From Chrysemys picta bellii (taxonomy: Eukaryota; Chordata; Testudines; Emydidae), in contig NC_088794.1 of NCBI RefSeq assembly GCF_011386835.1, forward strand, positions 67,162,506 through 67,226,505: DNA of 64,000 bases, written 5' to 3'. Below, piece after piece: positions 12,492 to 23,079 of the stretch; position 1 is the first letter of the stretch; each line of letters begins with the position of its first letter. Below the pieces are notes generated by a model. The model was given only the letters and a program-made list of their open reading frames with translations, did not search any database and was not told the DNA's origin. A program made the translations under genes and the position numbers.

Positions 12492-12712
12492 ATGGAGTGT
12501 ATGTAGCACTTTGCGCTGGGATAGCCCTTTTCATTTAAAGCTAGCCAAGGCACACTTATCCTCTATTTTACAGGCAGAAAAATTTATGGACAAGGAGATA
12601 AGTGTCTCCTTCAAAGTTGCACAGCAAATTAGCAGCATAATTAACAGAAAGATCCTGATTGCCTGACTCCTGGTCCTGTGCTCTGCTAGTCAAAACTATC
12701 TCTCTTACGCCT
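12492..12712 (-). repeat. MIR-like SINE or LINE tail, degraded
   Basis: On the - strand the order is a block resembling gagcacaggaccaggag, a tcag..(a)tctt block, then ctgtaaaatagaggat and a final aaagtgcta-type block, which follows the MIR layout. Strongly diverged. Confidence 0.5.
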
Positions 12713-13152
12713 GATGAGTTTGTGAAAAGAAATATCTGGAAACAAAAGCAGCTGTAATCAGCCAGTGGAGTCAGTGAGAGAATCAAATAACCAGATCCGG
12801 TTGCTATCACTGCATGTAGCAAAACTTGTCAGTGTTTATTATACTAACACTTTGCATGCATTCATGTTGTGTTGCTTAGGGTCCAGATGGGCCCCTTGTG
12901 CACACTCAGGATGTTCCAAGCAAGAATGCAAATTAGCTCTCCGTTTTGTCTAATCAGATTTGTTTTTCTTCCTCTCCAAGTCCTCACCTTCATTTCCTAT
13001 GTTCCTTCCACTGGCAAACTCACAAAGAGCATAGTACTCAGTGTCACAATGTTTCTTAAATATTGTGGTCATTAATGTCATTGCTTATTCAGATGATGTG
13101 AACCCGGCATGCTTTTAGTTCATAAAAATGAACTGAGGTAGATTGCAGAGTA

Positions 13153-13318
13153 CTTTACGAAGATAGCTAAATTTTATCATCCCATGTTACAGATAGGGAA
13201 ACTGAAGTTCAGAGAAGTGAAATCAATTGCACAAGGTCACACAGTGAGTTGTGGCGGAGCTAAGGTTAGAATCAAAGTCTCCCAACTTCCAGTGTCATGC
13301 CCTATCCACTGGGCATCA
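13153..13318 (-). repeat. MIR-like SINE
   Basis: The + strand shows the complement of the MIR 3' half: cccatgttacagatagggaa, actgaagttcagagaag, cacaaggtcacacagtgag, and ccctatccactgggcat. Orientation is therefore -. Confidence 0.7.
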
Positions 13319-13681
13319 CCACATTGTGCATCCAATGTGGCACTTTATAGGTGCCATTTATGCACAGAGGAATCTTTTATAATATTTCTTTAGGAAATCT
13401 AGCTGCTGAACCCAGCAGGTCCGCTTGGCTTCCATTGTCTGACAGCCACATAGACAGTAGTTTCCCCAGGAATTGAAATTAGCGGGAGGTGTTCAAGTTT
13501 ATAGGGGGGGTGTCAGGGCCGATGAGATATATAAAAGGGATATGAATAAAGTAAATGTTTTGTTAGGATAATGCAAATTTAACATAAGGATAATGCAAAT
13601 TACACCAAAACACATAACAGATCTAGATTTCTAAAAAATATATAATTTTTTTAAAAAAATGTATTTAATTTCAATTGACTT

Positions 13682-14225
13682 TTGGAAAGTAAGCCATCAT
13701 GGGATAAGAGGGAAGTCCTATCATGGATAAGTAACTGGTTAAAATATGGGAAACAAAGGGTAGGACTATATTATCAGTTTTCAGAATGGAGAGAGATAAA
13801 TAATGGTATCCCAGAGGGGTCAGTACTGGGACCATTACTATTCAACATACTCATAAATGATCTGGAAAAATGGGTAAACAGTGAAGTGGCAAAATTTGCA
13901 GATTATACAAAACCATTCAAGATAGTTAAGTCCCAGGCAGACTGTGAAGAGTTACAGAGGGATCTCACAAAACTGGGTGACTGGGCAACAAAATGGCAGA
14001 TGAAATTCAATGTTGATAAATGCAAAGTAGTGCACATTGAAAAACAATTTCAACTATACATACGAAATGAAGGAGTCTGAATTAGCTGTTAACACTCAAG
14101 AAAGAGATCTTGGAGTCGTTGTGGATAGTTCTCTGAAAACATCCACTCAATGTGCAGCGGCAGTCAAAAAAGCAAACAGAATGTCGGGAATAATTAAGAA
14201 AGGGATAGATAATTATCTATTATAA
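13682..14225 (+). pseudogene. CR1 reverse-transcriptase fragment
   Basis: The translation contains the RT blocks GIPEGSVLGPLLFNILINDL and KFADYTK, followed by the CR1-type segment LTKLGDWATKWQMKFNVDKCKV and, in another frame from about 14040, ERDLGVVVDSSLK. The catalytic block usually reads FADD; here the second Asp is Tyr (GAT TAT), so the enzyme would be inactive. A frameshift near 14040-14080 separates the two parts. The region after 14225 is closed in all frames that I followed. Confidence 0.85.
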
Positions 14226-14838
14226 TAAGACAGAAAATATCATATTGCCTCTATATAAAAACAATGGTATGTGTACACCTTGAATACTGTGTGCAGATCT
14301 GGTCACCCCATCCCAAAAGAGATATACTGGAAATGGAAAAGGTACAGAGATGGGCAACTAAAATGATTAGGGGTATGAAACCGAAGGAGAAATTAAAATG
14401 ACTGGGAATTTTCAGCTTAGAAAAGAGACGACTAAGGGGGGGATACGATAGAGGTCTATAAAATCTTGACTGGTGTGAAGAAAGTGACTAAGGAAATGTT
14501 ATTTAATCCTTCACATAACACAAGAATTAGCAGTCACCCAATGAAATTAATAGGCTGCAGGTTTTAAAAAAACAAAAGGAAGTACTTCTTCACACAACAT
14601 AAAGTCAACCCGTGGAACTCTTTGCCAGGGGATGCTGTGAAGACCAAAACTATAACGCATAGGATTAAAAAAAGAACTAGATAAATTCCTGGAGAATAGG
14701 TCCATCAGTGGCTATTAGCCAGGATGAGGAGGGATGCAACATCATGCTCTGAGTGTCCCTAGCCTGTTTGCCAGAAGCTGGGAATGGGCAACAGGGGATG
14801 GATCATTTGATGATTCCGTGTTCTGTTCATTCCCTCTG

Positions 14839-15122
14839 GGCAGGTCTTCACTACAAGGGGGGGTTGATTTAAGATACGCAAATTCAGCTACGCAAATAGC
14901 GTAGCTGAATTCAACCTATCGGAGCCGACTTACCCTGCTGTGAGGATGGCAGCAAAATCGACCTCCACGGCTCCCCGTCGATGGCGCTTACTCCCACCTC
15001 CGCTGGTGGAGTAAGAGCGTCGATTCGGGGATCGATTGTTGCATCTCAACGAGACGCGATAATTCTTTCCCCTAGAGATTGATTTCTACCCGCCGATTCA
15101 GGCAGGTAGTGTAGACCTAGCC
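14839..15122. mobile_element. Three-hairpin Harbinger-type MITE inside CR1
   Basis: The element starts ggcaggtcttcactac and ends gtagtgtagacctagcc. It holds successive hairpins around 14877-14925 (arms with attcagctacg) and around 14975-15030 (arms with ttactccacc-type sequence and cgctcttac). It has nearly the same length and plan as the copy at 5644-5929. The flanks both carry (c)tctg, so a 3-4 bp duplication is likely, but it is not the TTA seen elsewhere. Removing it rejoins a normal CR1 3' UTR. Confidence 0.8.
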
Positions 15123-15215
15123 TCTGAAGCACTTGGCCTTAACCACTGTTGGAAGATGGGATACTGGGCTATATGGACCATTGGTCTGACCCAATATGAC
15201 CATTCTTATGTAAAA

Positions 15216-15839
15216 ATTAATTATAATAATAAAAAATGTTTGCTACAGAAACTCCCCAACATAATGACCTCTCAAGATAGCAATGATGTGAGATAACAAC
15301 CTTGGCAAATAATGCATTTTAAAAATTTTGGCCTACTAGGAAACATATTTATATAAGTTTCCATTCCTAGTCACAAATCTAGCATTCTGGAGCAAAGTCT
15401 CTAAAATATAGTCCAACAAACAAATGTTTATTTAACGTGCCCCTCACTTTTCCCTTCACCGCACCCCACTCACTGGTGTTGTCCTTGGTCAGTGGAGACT
15501 CAGAGTTCAGAGGTGCTTTCACGTGAGTACACCTCCCAGGTTGGGGGCAAGAAGGCACCTTGCTCATTCCTCCAGCTGCTCACTGTTCGCTCTGGCCACG
15601 GCTGTTTGTTGTGCCACCGTTCACTCCACCACTCTGTTGCCAATGGCCCTGTGCCGTCACCTTCTGCTGCCACCTGCCACTGTGACCTCTGTGAGTTGGT
15701 CTCTTGAGGTTGCACCAGCTCTCAGTGATTTCAGCTGAGCTCTCAGTGGGGGAACCTCGCTGCTAGTGCAGTCTGGGCTGTCTCTTACACAAAAACACTC
15801 TACTCACAGGAACACTGTCCCCACAGCAGGACTAAGCAC
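15216..15839. other. Unassigned noncoding DNA
   Basis: A moderately GC-rich stretch (15480-15740) has overlapping short frames on both strands without recognisable motifs. It is split from related-looking sequence after 20020 by the Harbinger insertion. No gene seen. Confidence 0.5.
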
Positions 15840-16224
15840 TTAGGCCTGGTCTACACTATGAGTTTAATTCGAATTTAGCAGCATTAAATCTAATTAACCC
15901 TGCATCTGTCCACACAACGAAGCCATTTATTTTGAAATAAAGGGCTCTTAAAATCGATTTCTGTACTCCTCCCCAACAAGCGGAGTAGCGCTGAAATTGA
16001 TATTGTCATTTCGAATTAGGGTTAGTGTGGCCGCAATTCGATGGTATTGACCTCCGGGAGCTATCCCATAGTGCACCATTGTGACTGCTCTGGACAGCAA
16101 TCTGAACTCGGATGCACTGGCCAGGTAGACGGGAAAAGCCCCGCGAACATTTGAATTTTATTTCCTGTTTGTCCAGCACAGGAGAGCACTGGTGACCACA
16201 GAGAGCTCATCAGCACAGGTAACC

Positions 16225-18130
16225 ATGCAGGCCGATAATCGAAAAAGAGCACCAGCATGGACCGTACAGGAGGTACTGGATCTGATCGCTATATGGGGAG
16301 AGGATTCAGTGCTAGCAGAACTTTGTTCAAAAAGACGAAATGCCAAAACTTTTGAAAAAATCTCGAAGGGCATGATGGAGAGAGGCCATAATAGGGACAC
16401 AGAGCAGTGCCGTGTGAATGTCAAGGAGCTCAGACAACAAAGGAGGCAAACGGTTGCTCCGGGTCAGAGCCGCAGACATGCCGCTTCTACGCTGAGCTGC
16501 ATGCAATTCTAGGGGGGGCCGCCACCACTACCCCACCTCTGATCATGGATTCCGAGGCGGGGTTAATCTCATCAGCCACACCTGAGGATTCTGCGGACGG
16601 GGAAGAGGAGGAGGAGGAGGAGGACGAGCTTGCGGAGAGCACACAGCACTCCGTTCTCCCCAACAACCAGGATCTTTTTCTCAGCCTGACTGAAGTACCC
16701 TCCCAAACTTCCCGAGCCAGTACCCAAGACCATGACCCCATGGAAGAGACCTCAGGTGAGTTTACCTTTTAAAATATAAATCATGGTTTAAAAGCAAGCG
16801 TTTTTTAATGATTAATTTGCCCTGAGGACTTGGGATGCATTCGCGGCCAGTACAGCTACTGGAAAAGTCTGTTAACGCGTCTGGGGATGGAGCAGAAATC
16901 CTCCAGGGACATCTCCATGAAGCTCTCCTGGAGGTACTCCAAAAGCCTATGCAGAAGGTTTCTGGGCAGTGCAGCCTTATTCCGTCCTCCATGGTAGGAC
17001 ACTTGACCACGCCATGCTAGTAGCAAGTAATCTGGTATCATTGCATGACAAAGCCTGGCAGCGTATGGTCCTGGTGTTTGCTGGCATTCAAGCAACATCC
17101 ATTCTTTATCTCGCTGTGTAATCCTTAGGAGACTGATATTGCTCATGGTAACCTGGTTGAAATACAGGAATTTAATTAAGGGGACAGAGGTGGCCGTTCC
17201 TACTGGGCTGTTTGCCTGTGGCTGAAAAGAAATCCTTCCCTGCAGTTAGCCAAGCGCGGGAGGGGAGAGGGGGAATTGGTGCTGAGCTTTTCATGTTTGG
17301 CTAGCAGGGATCTTCCCTGATACCAGCCACGCGATGCGGGGAGGGATAAAGCGATCATCCCGGAGAATTGGATGGGGGGGCAGGGTTAGTTTGTTTTCTG
17401 CTGCTGAAGGTGAACAGGAAAACCACAGCATTCAACGGGCTTTGCTTGGTATGTGGGAAAGGAGGGCGCAGAAGCCGAAAGACAATGGCTTACTATGGCT
17501 GCATGCAAGCTGAATTCTGTTGCCCGGACCTGCGTCTGAGATCTCTAACGCCAAAGCCACAGGCACTCAATATTAAGATGCAAAATGCGACCTTGTACAG
17601 AAATCACATGTGCTATGTAATGTGAATAGTGTTGTTCACCGTGAAAGAGTATAAGCATTGTTCTGTAAAATGTATCTTTTAAAAAAATTCTCTCCTTTTT
17701 CCCCTCCTTCCAGCAGCTGCAAATTTTTCAAGCCTCCCTCCTCCGTCCCGAAGGCTATCTCAGATAAGGCAGCAGAGAAAGAGGACGCTAGACGAGATGT
17801 TCTCGGAAATAATGGAATGCACTCGCAGTGAAAGAGCTCATTTGAATGAGTGGAAGGACACGGTATCTAAGTACAGGAAAGATGCCAGATGAACGTGAGG
17901 TCATGAGGGACGCTCAAGATGAGAGGTGGCAGGCTGCAACGCTGGGGCTGCTGCGTGATCAAACGGACATGCTCCGGCGTCTGGTGGAGCTTCAGGAACG
18001 GCAGCAGGATCACAGAGTGCAGCTGCAGCCACTGTATAACCTCCCTCCCCCCTCACCATGTTCCATAGCCTCCTCACCCAGACGTGTAAGAACGTGCACC
18101 CTCCCAGTCCACCCCAGTGGACAGCCCAAC
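16225..18130 (+). pseudogene. Harbinger Myb/SANT-like DNA-binding gene (two exons, broken)
   Basis: Exon 1 starts near ATG 16225 and encodes a trihelix Myb/SANT-like domain (NRKRAPAWTVQEVLDLIAIW, then NAKTFEKISKGM and HNRDTEQCRVNVKELR). A frameshift at about 16437-16450 moves the frame to one that gives SGSEPQTCRFYAELHAILGG and an acidic run (EEEEEEEDE). The coding sequence stops at 16755 at a good donor (ctcag|gtgag). It resumes at 17714 after ttccag with the phase kept, giving AAANFSS and a basic stretch (RQQRKRTLDEMF). A second frameshift near 17850-17890 follows; the other frame continues with a Leu-rich coil (LLRDQTDMLRRLVELQERQ). In this superfamily the protein helps carry the transposase to the nucleus and the termini. 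An AATAAA at 18246-18251 lies downstream. Confidence 0.85.
16756..17713 (+). other. Probable intron of the Harbinger Myb-like gene
   Basis: Begins gtgagt and ends ttccag, and splicing would keep a phase-1 codon (g|ca). The interior also has an open 96-codon - strand frame (16856-17146) with no motif that I recognise, so an additional small element gene cannot be excluded. Confidence 0.7.
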
Positions 18131-18245
18131 CAAAAGGCTGTCATTATATTGAATTTTTTCAGTGGCCTTTTACTTCCCTCCTATCCTCCTCCCAAACCCC
18201 ACCCGGGCTACCTTGTCGGTTCTCTCCCTATGTTTATAATCAATT

Positions 18246-18285
18246 AATAAAGAATACATGATTTTTAAACAATAGTGACTTTATT
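18246..18285. promoter_or_regulatory. Back-to-back poly(A) signals of the convergent Harbinger genes
   Basis: AATAAA on + at 18246-18251 suits the Myb-like gene; TTTATT at 18280-18285 is AATAAA on - and suits the transposase gene. The 3' ends of the two genes therefore nearly touch. Confidence 0.6.
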
Positions 18286-18379
18286 TCCTTTAAAAGCAAG
18301 CTGTGATTTAAGGGGGAAGGGTGGTTTGCTTACAGGGAATGAGTCAATCAAGGGAGCGGGTTTTCAACAAACAGAACTT

Positions 18380-19647
18380 TCACACCGTAACTTGGCCAGT
18401 CATGAAACTGGTTTTCAAAGCTTCTCTGATGCGCAGCGCTTCCTGGTGTGATCTTCTAATCGCCCTGGTGTCTGGCTGTGCATAATCAGCAGCCAGGCGA
18501 TTTGCCTCAGCCTCCCACCCCACCATAAAGGTCTCCCCCTTACTCTCACAGAGATTGTGGAGCACACAGCAAGCAGCAATAACAATGGGGATATTGGTTT
18601 GGCTGAGGTCTGACCTAGTCAGTAACGAGCGCCAGCGACCTTTTAAATGTCCAAATGCACATTCTACCACCATTCGGCACTTGCTCAGCCTGTAGTTGAA
18701 CAGCTCCTGACTCCTATCCAGGCTGCCTGTGTATGGCTTCATGAGCCATGGCATTAAGGGGTAGGCTGGGTCCCCAAGGATAACTATAGGCATTTCAACA
18801 TCCCCAACGGTTATTTTCTGGTCTGGGAAGTAAGTCCCTTGCTGCAGCCATTTAAACATAGTAGTGTTCCTGAAGACGTGAGCGTCATGAACCCTTCCCG
18901 GCCATCCCACATTGATGTTGGTGAAATGTCCTTTGTGAAATGTCCATTGAAAACTACCCCTTGTGGTTTATGTACTGGGTGCTCCGGTGCCAAGATAGGG
19001 ATATGGGTTCCATCTATCGCCCCACCACAATTAGGGAATCCCATTGCAGCAAAGCCATCCACTATGACCTGCACATTTCCCAGAGTCACTACCTTTCGTA
19101 GCAGCAGCTCAGCGATTACTTTGGCTACTTGCATCGCAGCATCCCCCACAGTAGATTTGCCCACTCCAAATTGATTCCCGACTGACGGGTAGCTGTCTGG
19201 CGTTGCAAGCTTCCACAGAGCTATCACCACTCGCTTCTCAACTGTGAGGGCTGCTCTCATCTTGGTATTCTGGCGCTTCAGGGCAGGGGAAAGCAAGTCA
19301 CAAAGTTCCATGAAAGTGCCCTTATGCATGCGAAAGTTTCGCAGCCACTGGGAATCATTCCACACCTGCAACACTATGTGGTCCCACCAGACTGTGCTTG
19401 TTTCCCGGGCCCAGAATCAGCGTTCCACGGCTATAACCTGCCCCATTAACAGCATGATCTCCAAAGTGCCGGGGCCCACGTTTTGATAGAATTCCATGTC
19501 CATGTCCTCATCATTCTCGTCGCCGCGCTGCCGTAGCCTACTCCTCGCCGCCTGGTTTTGCTGGTTCTGGTTCAGCATAAACTGCATGATAACGCGCAAG
19601 GTGTTTACAATGTTCATGACTGCTGTCTTGAGCTGAGCAGGCTCCAT
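18380..19647 (-). pseudogene. PIF/Harbinger DDE transposase gene, broken
   Basis: Read on -, the frame starts at ATG 19647 with a short Gln/acidic leader (QNQQNQAARSR, DENDEDMDMEF), meets an in-frame TGA at 19417-19419 where a Trp is expected (ER*FWAR), and continues with the helix-turn-helix-like segment SVGNQFGVGKSTVGDA. The DDE_Tnp_4 catalytic blocks are present: D in GGAIDGTHIPI (codon at 19012-19014), D in ILGDPAYPL (18770-18772) and E in VECAFGHLKGRW. Between the first and second, near 18915-18950, a stretch of about 30 bases seems missing and the frame changes; a direct repeat ggacatttcac lies exactly there. The remainder runs from 18910 (VGWPGRVHDAHVF) to the stop at 18380. Cut-and-paste transposase by family; inactive here. 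Confidence 0.9.
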
Positions 19648-20019
19648 GCTTGCTGTGGTATGGCATCTGCACTATTCACCCAGGAAAAAGGCGCGAAACG
19701 GTTGTCTCCTGTTGCTTCTCTGGAGAGAGGGAGAGGATGTACCCAGAACCACCCGCGACAATGTTTTTGGCCCCATCAGGCATTGGGATCTCAACCCAGA
19801 ATTCCAATGGGCAGAGGAGACTGCGGGAACTATGGGATAGCTATGGGATAGCTACCCACAATGCAACGCTCCGGAAATCGATGCTAGCCCCGGTACATGG
19901 GCGCACACCGCCAAATTAATGTGCTTAGTGTGGCCGCATACATTTGACTTTATACAATCTGTTTCCAAAATTCGAATTCTGTAAATTCGGATTAATCCCA
20001 TAGTGTAGACATACCCTTA

Positions 20020-20636
20020 GACCTGATTATCAGTGATTTCAGCTGCAGAGGTCACTTAACAGAACAAAAGACTATCTATGGCACCTAATCAGCTCTGTTT
20101 TTAAACAGTGGAGAGGGACAGGTCCCCACCCTCTCTCCTGATGCCCTCAATCAGCACAGGCTAAGCACAGATCTACTGTCCTTTACTCATACAATAAGAA
20201 CAACAACATTTCATTCACCCACCCCCCTCCCACATTCAAGTGCTTTGTAACCCAACCCCAACCAAAATCTATCACTTGGGCAACATAGCTCTGTTTGCTG
20301 GGTACCTAGATAGATTAGGTGTGAATGTAAATACAATCTGGTCCTGAAGCCTTTCACTCCAGCCCCAGCTCATCACTAGCTGTCAGGGAGAGCTCATTTA
20401 GACTTACAAATCATCATTTGAAATTATTAGGTTGGCCAACATCACCGAAATGAATGCACTGACATTGTCATCAAAAACAACAACTGTATAAGAAAGCTAG
20501 TCTATGTTCATACTTTTGAAATCTATTATACTTTTTCAGATGCATGTATTTTATCATACACAGTATATGCTTTTAAAGTGTGTATTAATGTTTCAATTTC
20601 AATTCAAATTTCCAAACAGTCATTAAATTGGCATGT
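20020..20636. other. Unassigned noncoding DNA
   Basis: No open frame, RNA or element that I can name. Confidence 0.5.
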
Positions 20637-20967
20637 TTCAGAGTCGCAGCGATGTTAGTCTGTATCCACAAAAAGAACAGGAGTACTTGTGACACCTTAG
20701 AGACTAACAAATTTATTTGAGCATAAGCTTTCGTAGGCTACAGCCCACTAAATTGGATGCATAGAATGGAACATATAGTGAGGAGATCTATATACATACA
20801 GAGAACATGAAAAGATGGGAGTTGCCCAACCAGCTCTAAGAGGCTAATTAATTAAGATGAACTGTTGTCAGCAGGAGAAAAAAAAACTTTTGTAGTGATA
20901 ATCAAGATGACCCATTTAAGACACTTTGACAAGAAGGTGTGAGAATACTTAACATGGGGAAATAGAT

Positions 20968-21303
20968 TCAATGTGTGTAATGGCTTAGCCATTCCCAGTC
21001 TCTATTTAAGCCTAAATTGATTGTATCTAGTTTGCATATTAATTCAAGTTCAGCACTTTCTCGTTGGAGTCTGGTTTTGAAGCTTTTCTGTTGCAAAATT
21101 GCCACCTTTAAATCTGTTACTGAATGGCCAGAGAGGTTGAAGTGTTCTCCTACTGGTTTTTGAATGTTATAATTCTTGAAGTCTGAATTGTGTCCATTTA
21201 TTCTTTTGCGTAGAGACTGTCCGGTTTGGCCAATGTACATGGCAGAATGGCATTGCTGGCACATGATGGCATATATCACATTGGTAGATGTGCAGGTAAA
21301 CAA
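20968..21303 (-). pseudogene. GIY-YIG endonuclease domain of Penelope-like element
   Basis: The 111-residue frame includes the core NVIYAIMCQQCHSAMYIGQTG (split as NVIYAI and MYIGQTGQSLRKRINGH), the GIY-YIG signature with IY...YIG, followed by PVGEHFNLSGHS and a C-terminal ELELICKLDTINLGLNRD segment. In this class of element the domain nicks target DNA. The upstream link to the RT is broken by several stops and frameshifts between 21310 and 21750. Confidence 0.88.
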
Positions 21304-21746
21304 GCCCCTGATGGCGTGGCTGATGTGATTAGGTCCTATGATGGTGTCACTTGAATAGATATGTGGACAGAGTTGGCATTGGGCTTTGTTGCAAGGATAG
21401 GTTCCTGGGTTAGTGTTTTTGTTCTGTGGTGTGTGGTTGCTTGTGAGAATTTGCTTCAGGTTGGGGGGGCTGTCTGTAAGTGAGAACAGGTCTGTCTCTC
21501 AAGATCTGTGAGAGTGAGGGATCATCTTTCAGGATAGGTTGTAGATCTTTGATGATGTGCTGGAGAGGTTTTAGTTGGGGGCTGAAGGTAACAGCTAGTG
21601 GCGTTCTGTTATTTTCTGTGATGGGCCTGTCTTGTAGTAGGTGACTTCTGGGTACTCTTCTGGCTCTGTCAATCTGTTTTTTTCACTTTAGCAGATGGGT
21701 ATTGTAGTTTTAAGAATGCTTGATAGAGATCTTGTAGGTGTTTGTC

Positions 21747-22255
21747 TCAGTCTGCGGGATTGGAGCAAATGTGGTTGTATCTTAGAGCTTGGCTGTAGAC
21801 AATGGATCGTGTGGTGTGTCCTGGACGGAAGCTGGAGGCATGTAGGTAAGTATAGTGGTCAGTAGGTTTCCGGTATAGGGTAGTGTTTATGTGACCATCG
21901 CTTATTAGCACAGTAGTGTCAAGGAAATGGACTGCTTGTGTGGATTGGTCTAGGCTGAGGTTGATGGTGGGATGGAAATTGTTGAAATCATGGTGGAGTT
22001 CCTTAAGGGCTTCTTTTCCATGGGTCCAGATGATGAAGATGTCATCAGTGTAGAGTAGGGGCATTAGGGGACGAGAGCTAAGGAAGCGTTGTTCTAAGTC
22101 AGCCATAAAAATGTTGGCATACTATGGGGCCATGCGGGTACCCATAGCAGTGCCGCTGACTTGGAGGTATATATTGTCCCCAAATGTGAAATAGTTGTGG
22201 GTGAGGACAAAGTCGCAAAGTTCAGCCACCAGGTTTGGCATGTAACTAGTTCACA
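21747..22255 (-). pseudogene. Penelope-type reverse transcriptase fragment
   Basis: From about 22255 downward on - the translation gives a HNYFTFGDNIYLQVSGTAMG block, then MAP followed by an in-frame TAG (around 22122) where Gln is expected, then MADLEQRF. The catalytic block reads LLYTDDIFIIW. The usual family spacing has a few more residues before the DD, so three appear missing here. FLDTTVLISDGHINTTLYRK and YRKPTDHYTYLHA follow. The N-terminal half of the RT is absent. Confidence 0.85.
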
Positions 22256-23079
22256 AAACTGGGGGGGGGGGTGTTGGGGAAATTCAGGGGGGGGTATAGA
22301 GAAATCACTGCCCATAGACTAGTTGTTAATGAATCAACAGCTAATAACTTGCCAAATTTGATTTAAAAAATGAACCCATTTCAGTTCTAGAAAAGCAATG
22401 CAAAAAAAAGTTTGAAAATGACTTTTTTGGGGGCGGGGGGGTTCCTCACATCAGGATTCCTGAACAGCTAGCCTCGAGAATTTTTTTCCACTTACCATTT
22501 TAAGCCCTTTATACAGAAGCATTTATAATGGAAAGCCACATAGGCAAACAGGAGCAGCAAACAATGGGGTTTTGGAGAGAGTTCACAGGAGGGAGTGTGT
22601 TTCTTTCTATTTTATGCATGACTCTACTCCAGGTAGTGGCTATGGACAATGAGGAAACAACTGCTGTGACCTGCCTTGGAAGTGCTGTGATTTCCTTTCT
22701 GCCAGAAGACAGAAGAGATTTCTAGTGCATGAAGTGGAACCCTGGTAGCCTTAGTGGAAGACAAGATACATGGCCTGAAAGCACAAGTTTAAACACTGCA
22801 TAGTCTCTGAGAAAATGAAAACATCTTGGACTAACAGATTCAGAAATCATTGTCACAGACACCATAAAGGGAAGAATTGATGAAAGGGAACTGGAGAGAG
22901 TAGAAATGGACTAGTGATTTGTGACCCAGAGGGAAAAGAGAATCAGGAGGCATTCCATCTGGCTAGAAGTATCAAATGGTTATCAGATATACAGCAAGTT
23001 AACTACTGAGGAATTTCTCTCTCAAGGAATGGGCTAGAAAGTTGGAAGGAACGTAGCAGCAAGATTGGATGGAGTTATG

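Larger units (their letters stand above)
13655..15215 (+). mobile_element. 5'-truncated CR1 LINE, interrupted by a MITE
   Basis: The C-terminal half of a CR1 reverse transcriptase (13682 onward) is followed by a CR1-type 3' UTR that includes tggaccattggtctgacccaa and ends in ccattcttatgt at about 15211. A 284-bp MITE at 14839-15122 splits the 3' UTR. The 5' part of the LINE is absent, typical of truncated target-primed insertion. Confidence 0.85.
15840..20019. mobile_element. Near-complete PIF/Harbinger transposon with TTA target duplication
   Basis: The 4174-bp element (15843-20016) is flanked by TTA at 15840-15842 and 20017-20019. The ends are ggcctggtctacacta and tagtgtagacataccc, inverted and imperfect. 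It keeps both genes expected of the superfamily: a Myb/SANT-like DNA-binding gene on + (16225 to about 18130) and a DDE transposase on - (18380-19647), arranged convergently. An inverted ctatcccatag / ctatgggatag pair lies inside each end (about 16060 and 19830). Both genes are damaged, so the copy is not autonomous now. Confidence 0.92.
20637..22255 (-). mobile_element. Penelope-like retroelement, 5' truncated
   Basis: On the - strand the order is reverse-transcriptase C-terminal half (about 22255-21750), a linker, a GIY-YIG endonuclease domain (21303-20968), then a noncoding tail ending near 20637 with agactaacat..ctgc. The tail contains gtgggctgtagcctacgaaa, which resembles helix II and the GAAA of a hammerhead ribozyme, followed by gcttatgctc. 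Reading frames are broken. Penelope-like elements are retroelements that combine RT with a GIY-YIG nuclease. Confidence 0.88.

Noticed and set aside
16856..17146. A 96-codon - strand frame in the Harbinger intron as a third gene
   Set aside because: Opposite to the host intron, no known motif; mentioned only as a possibility in the intron entry.
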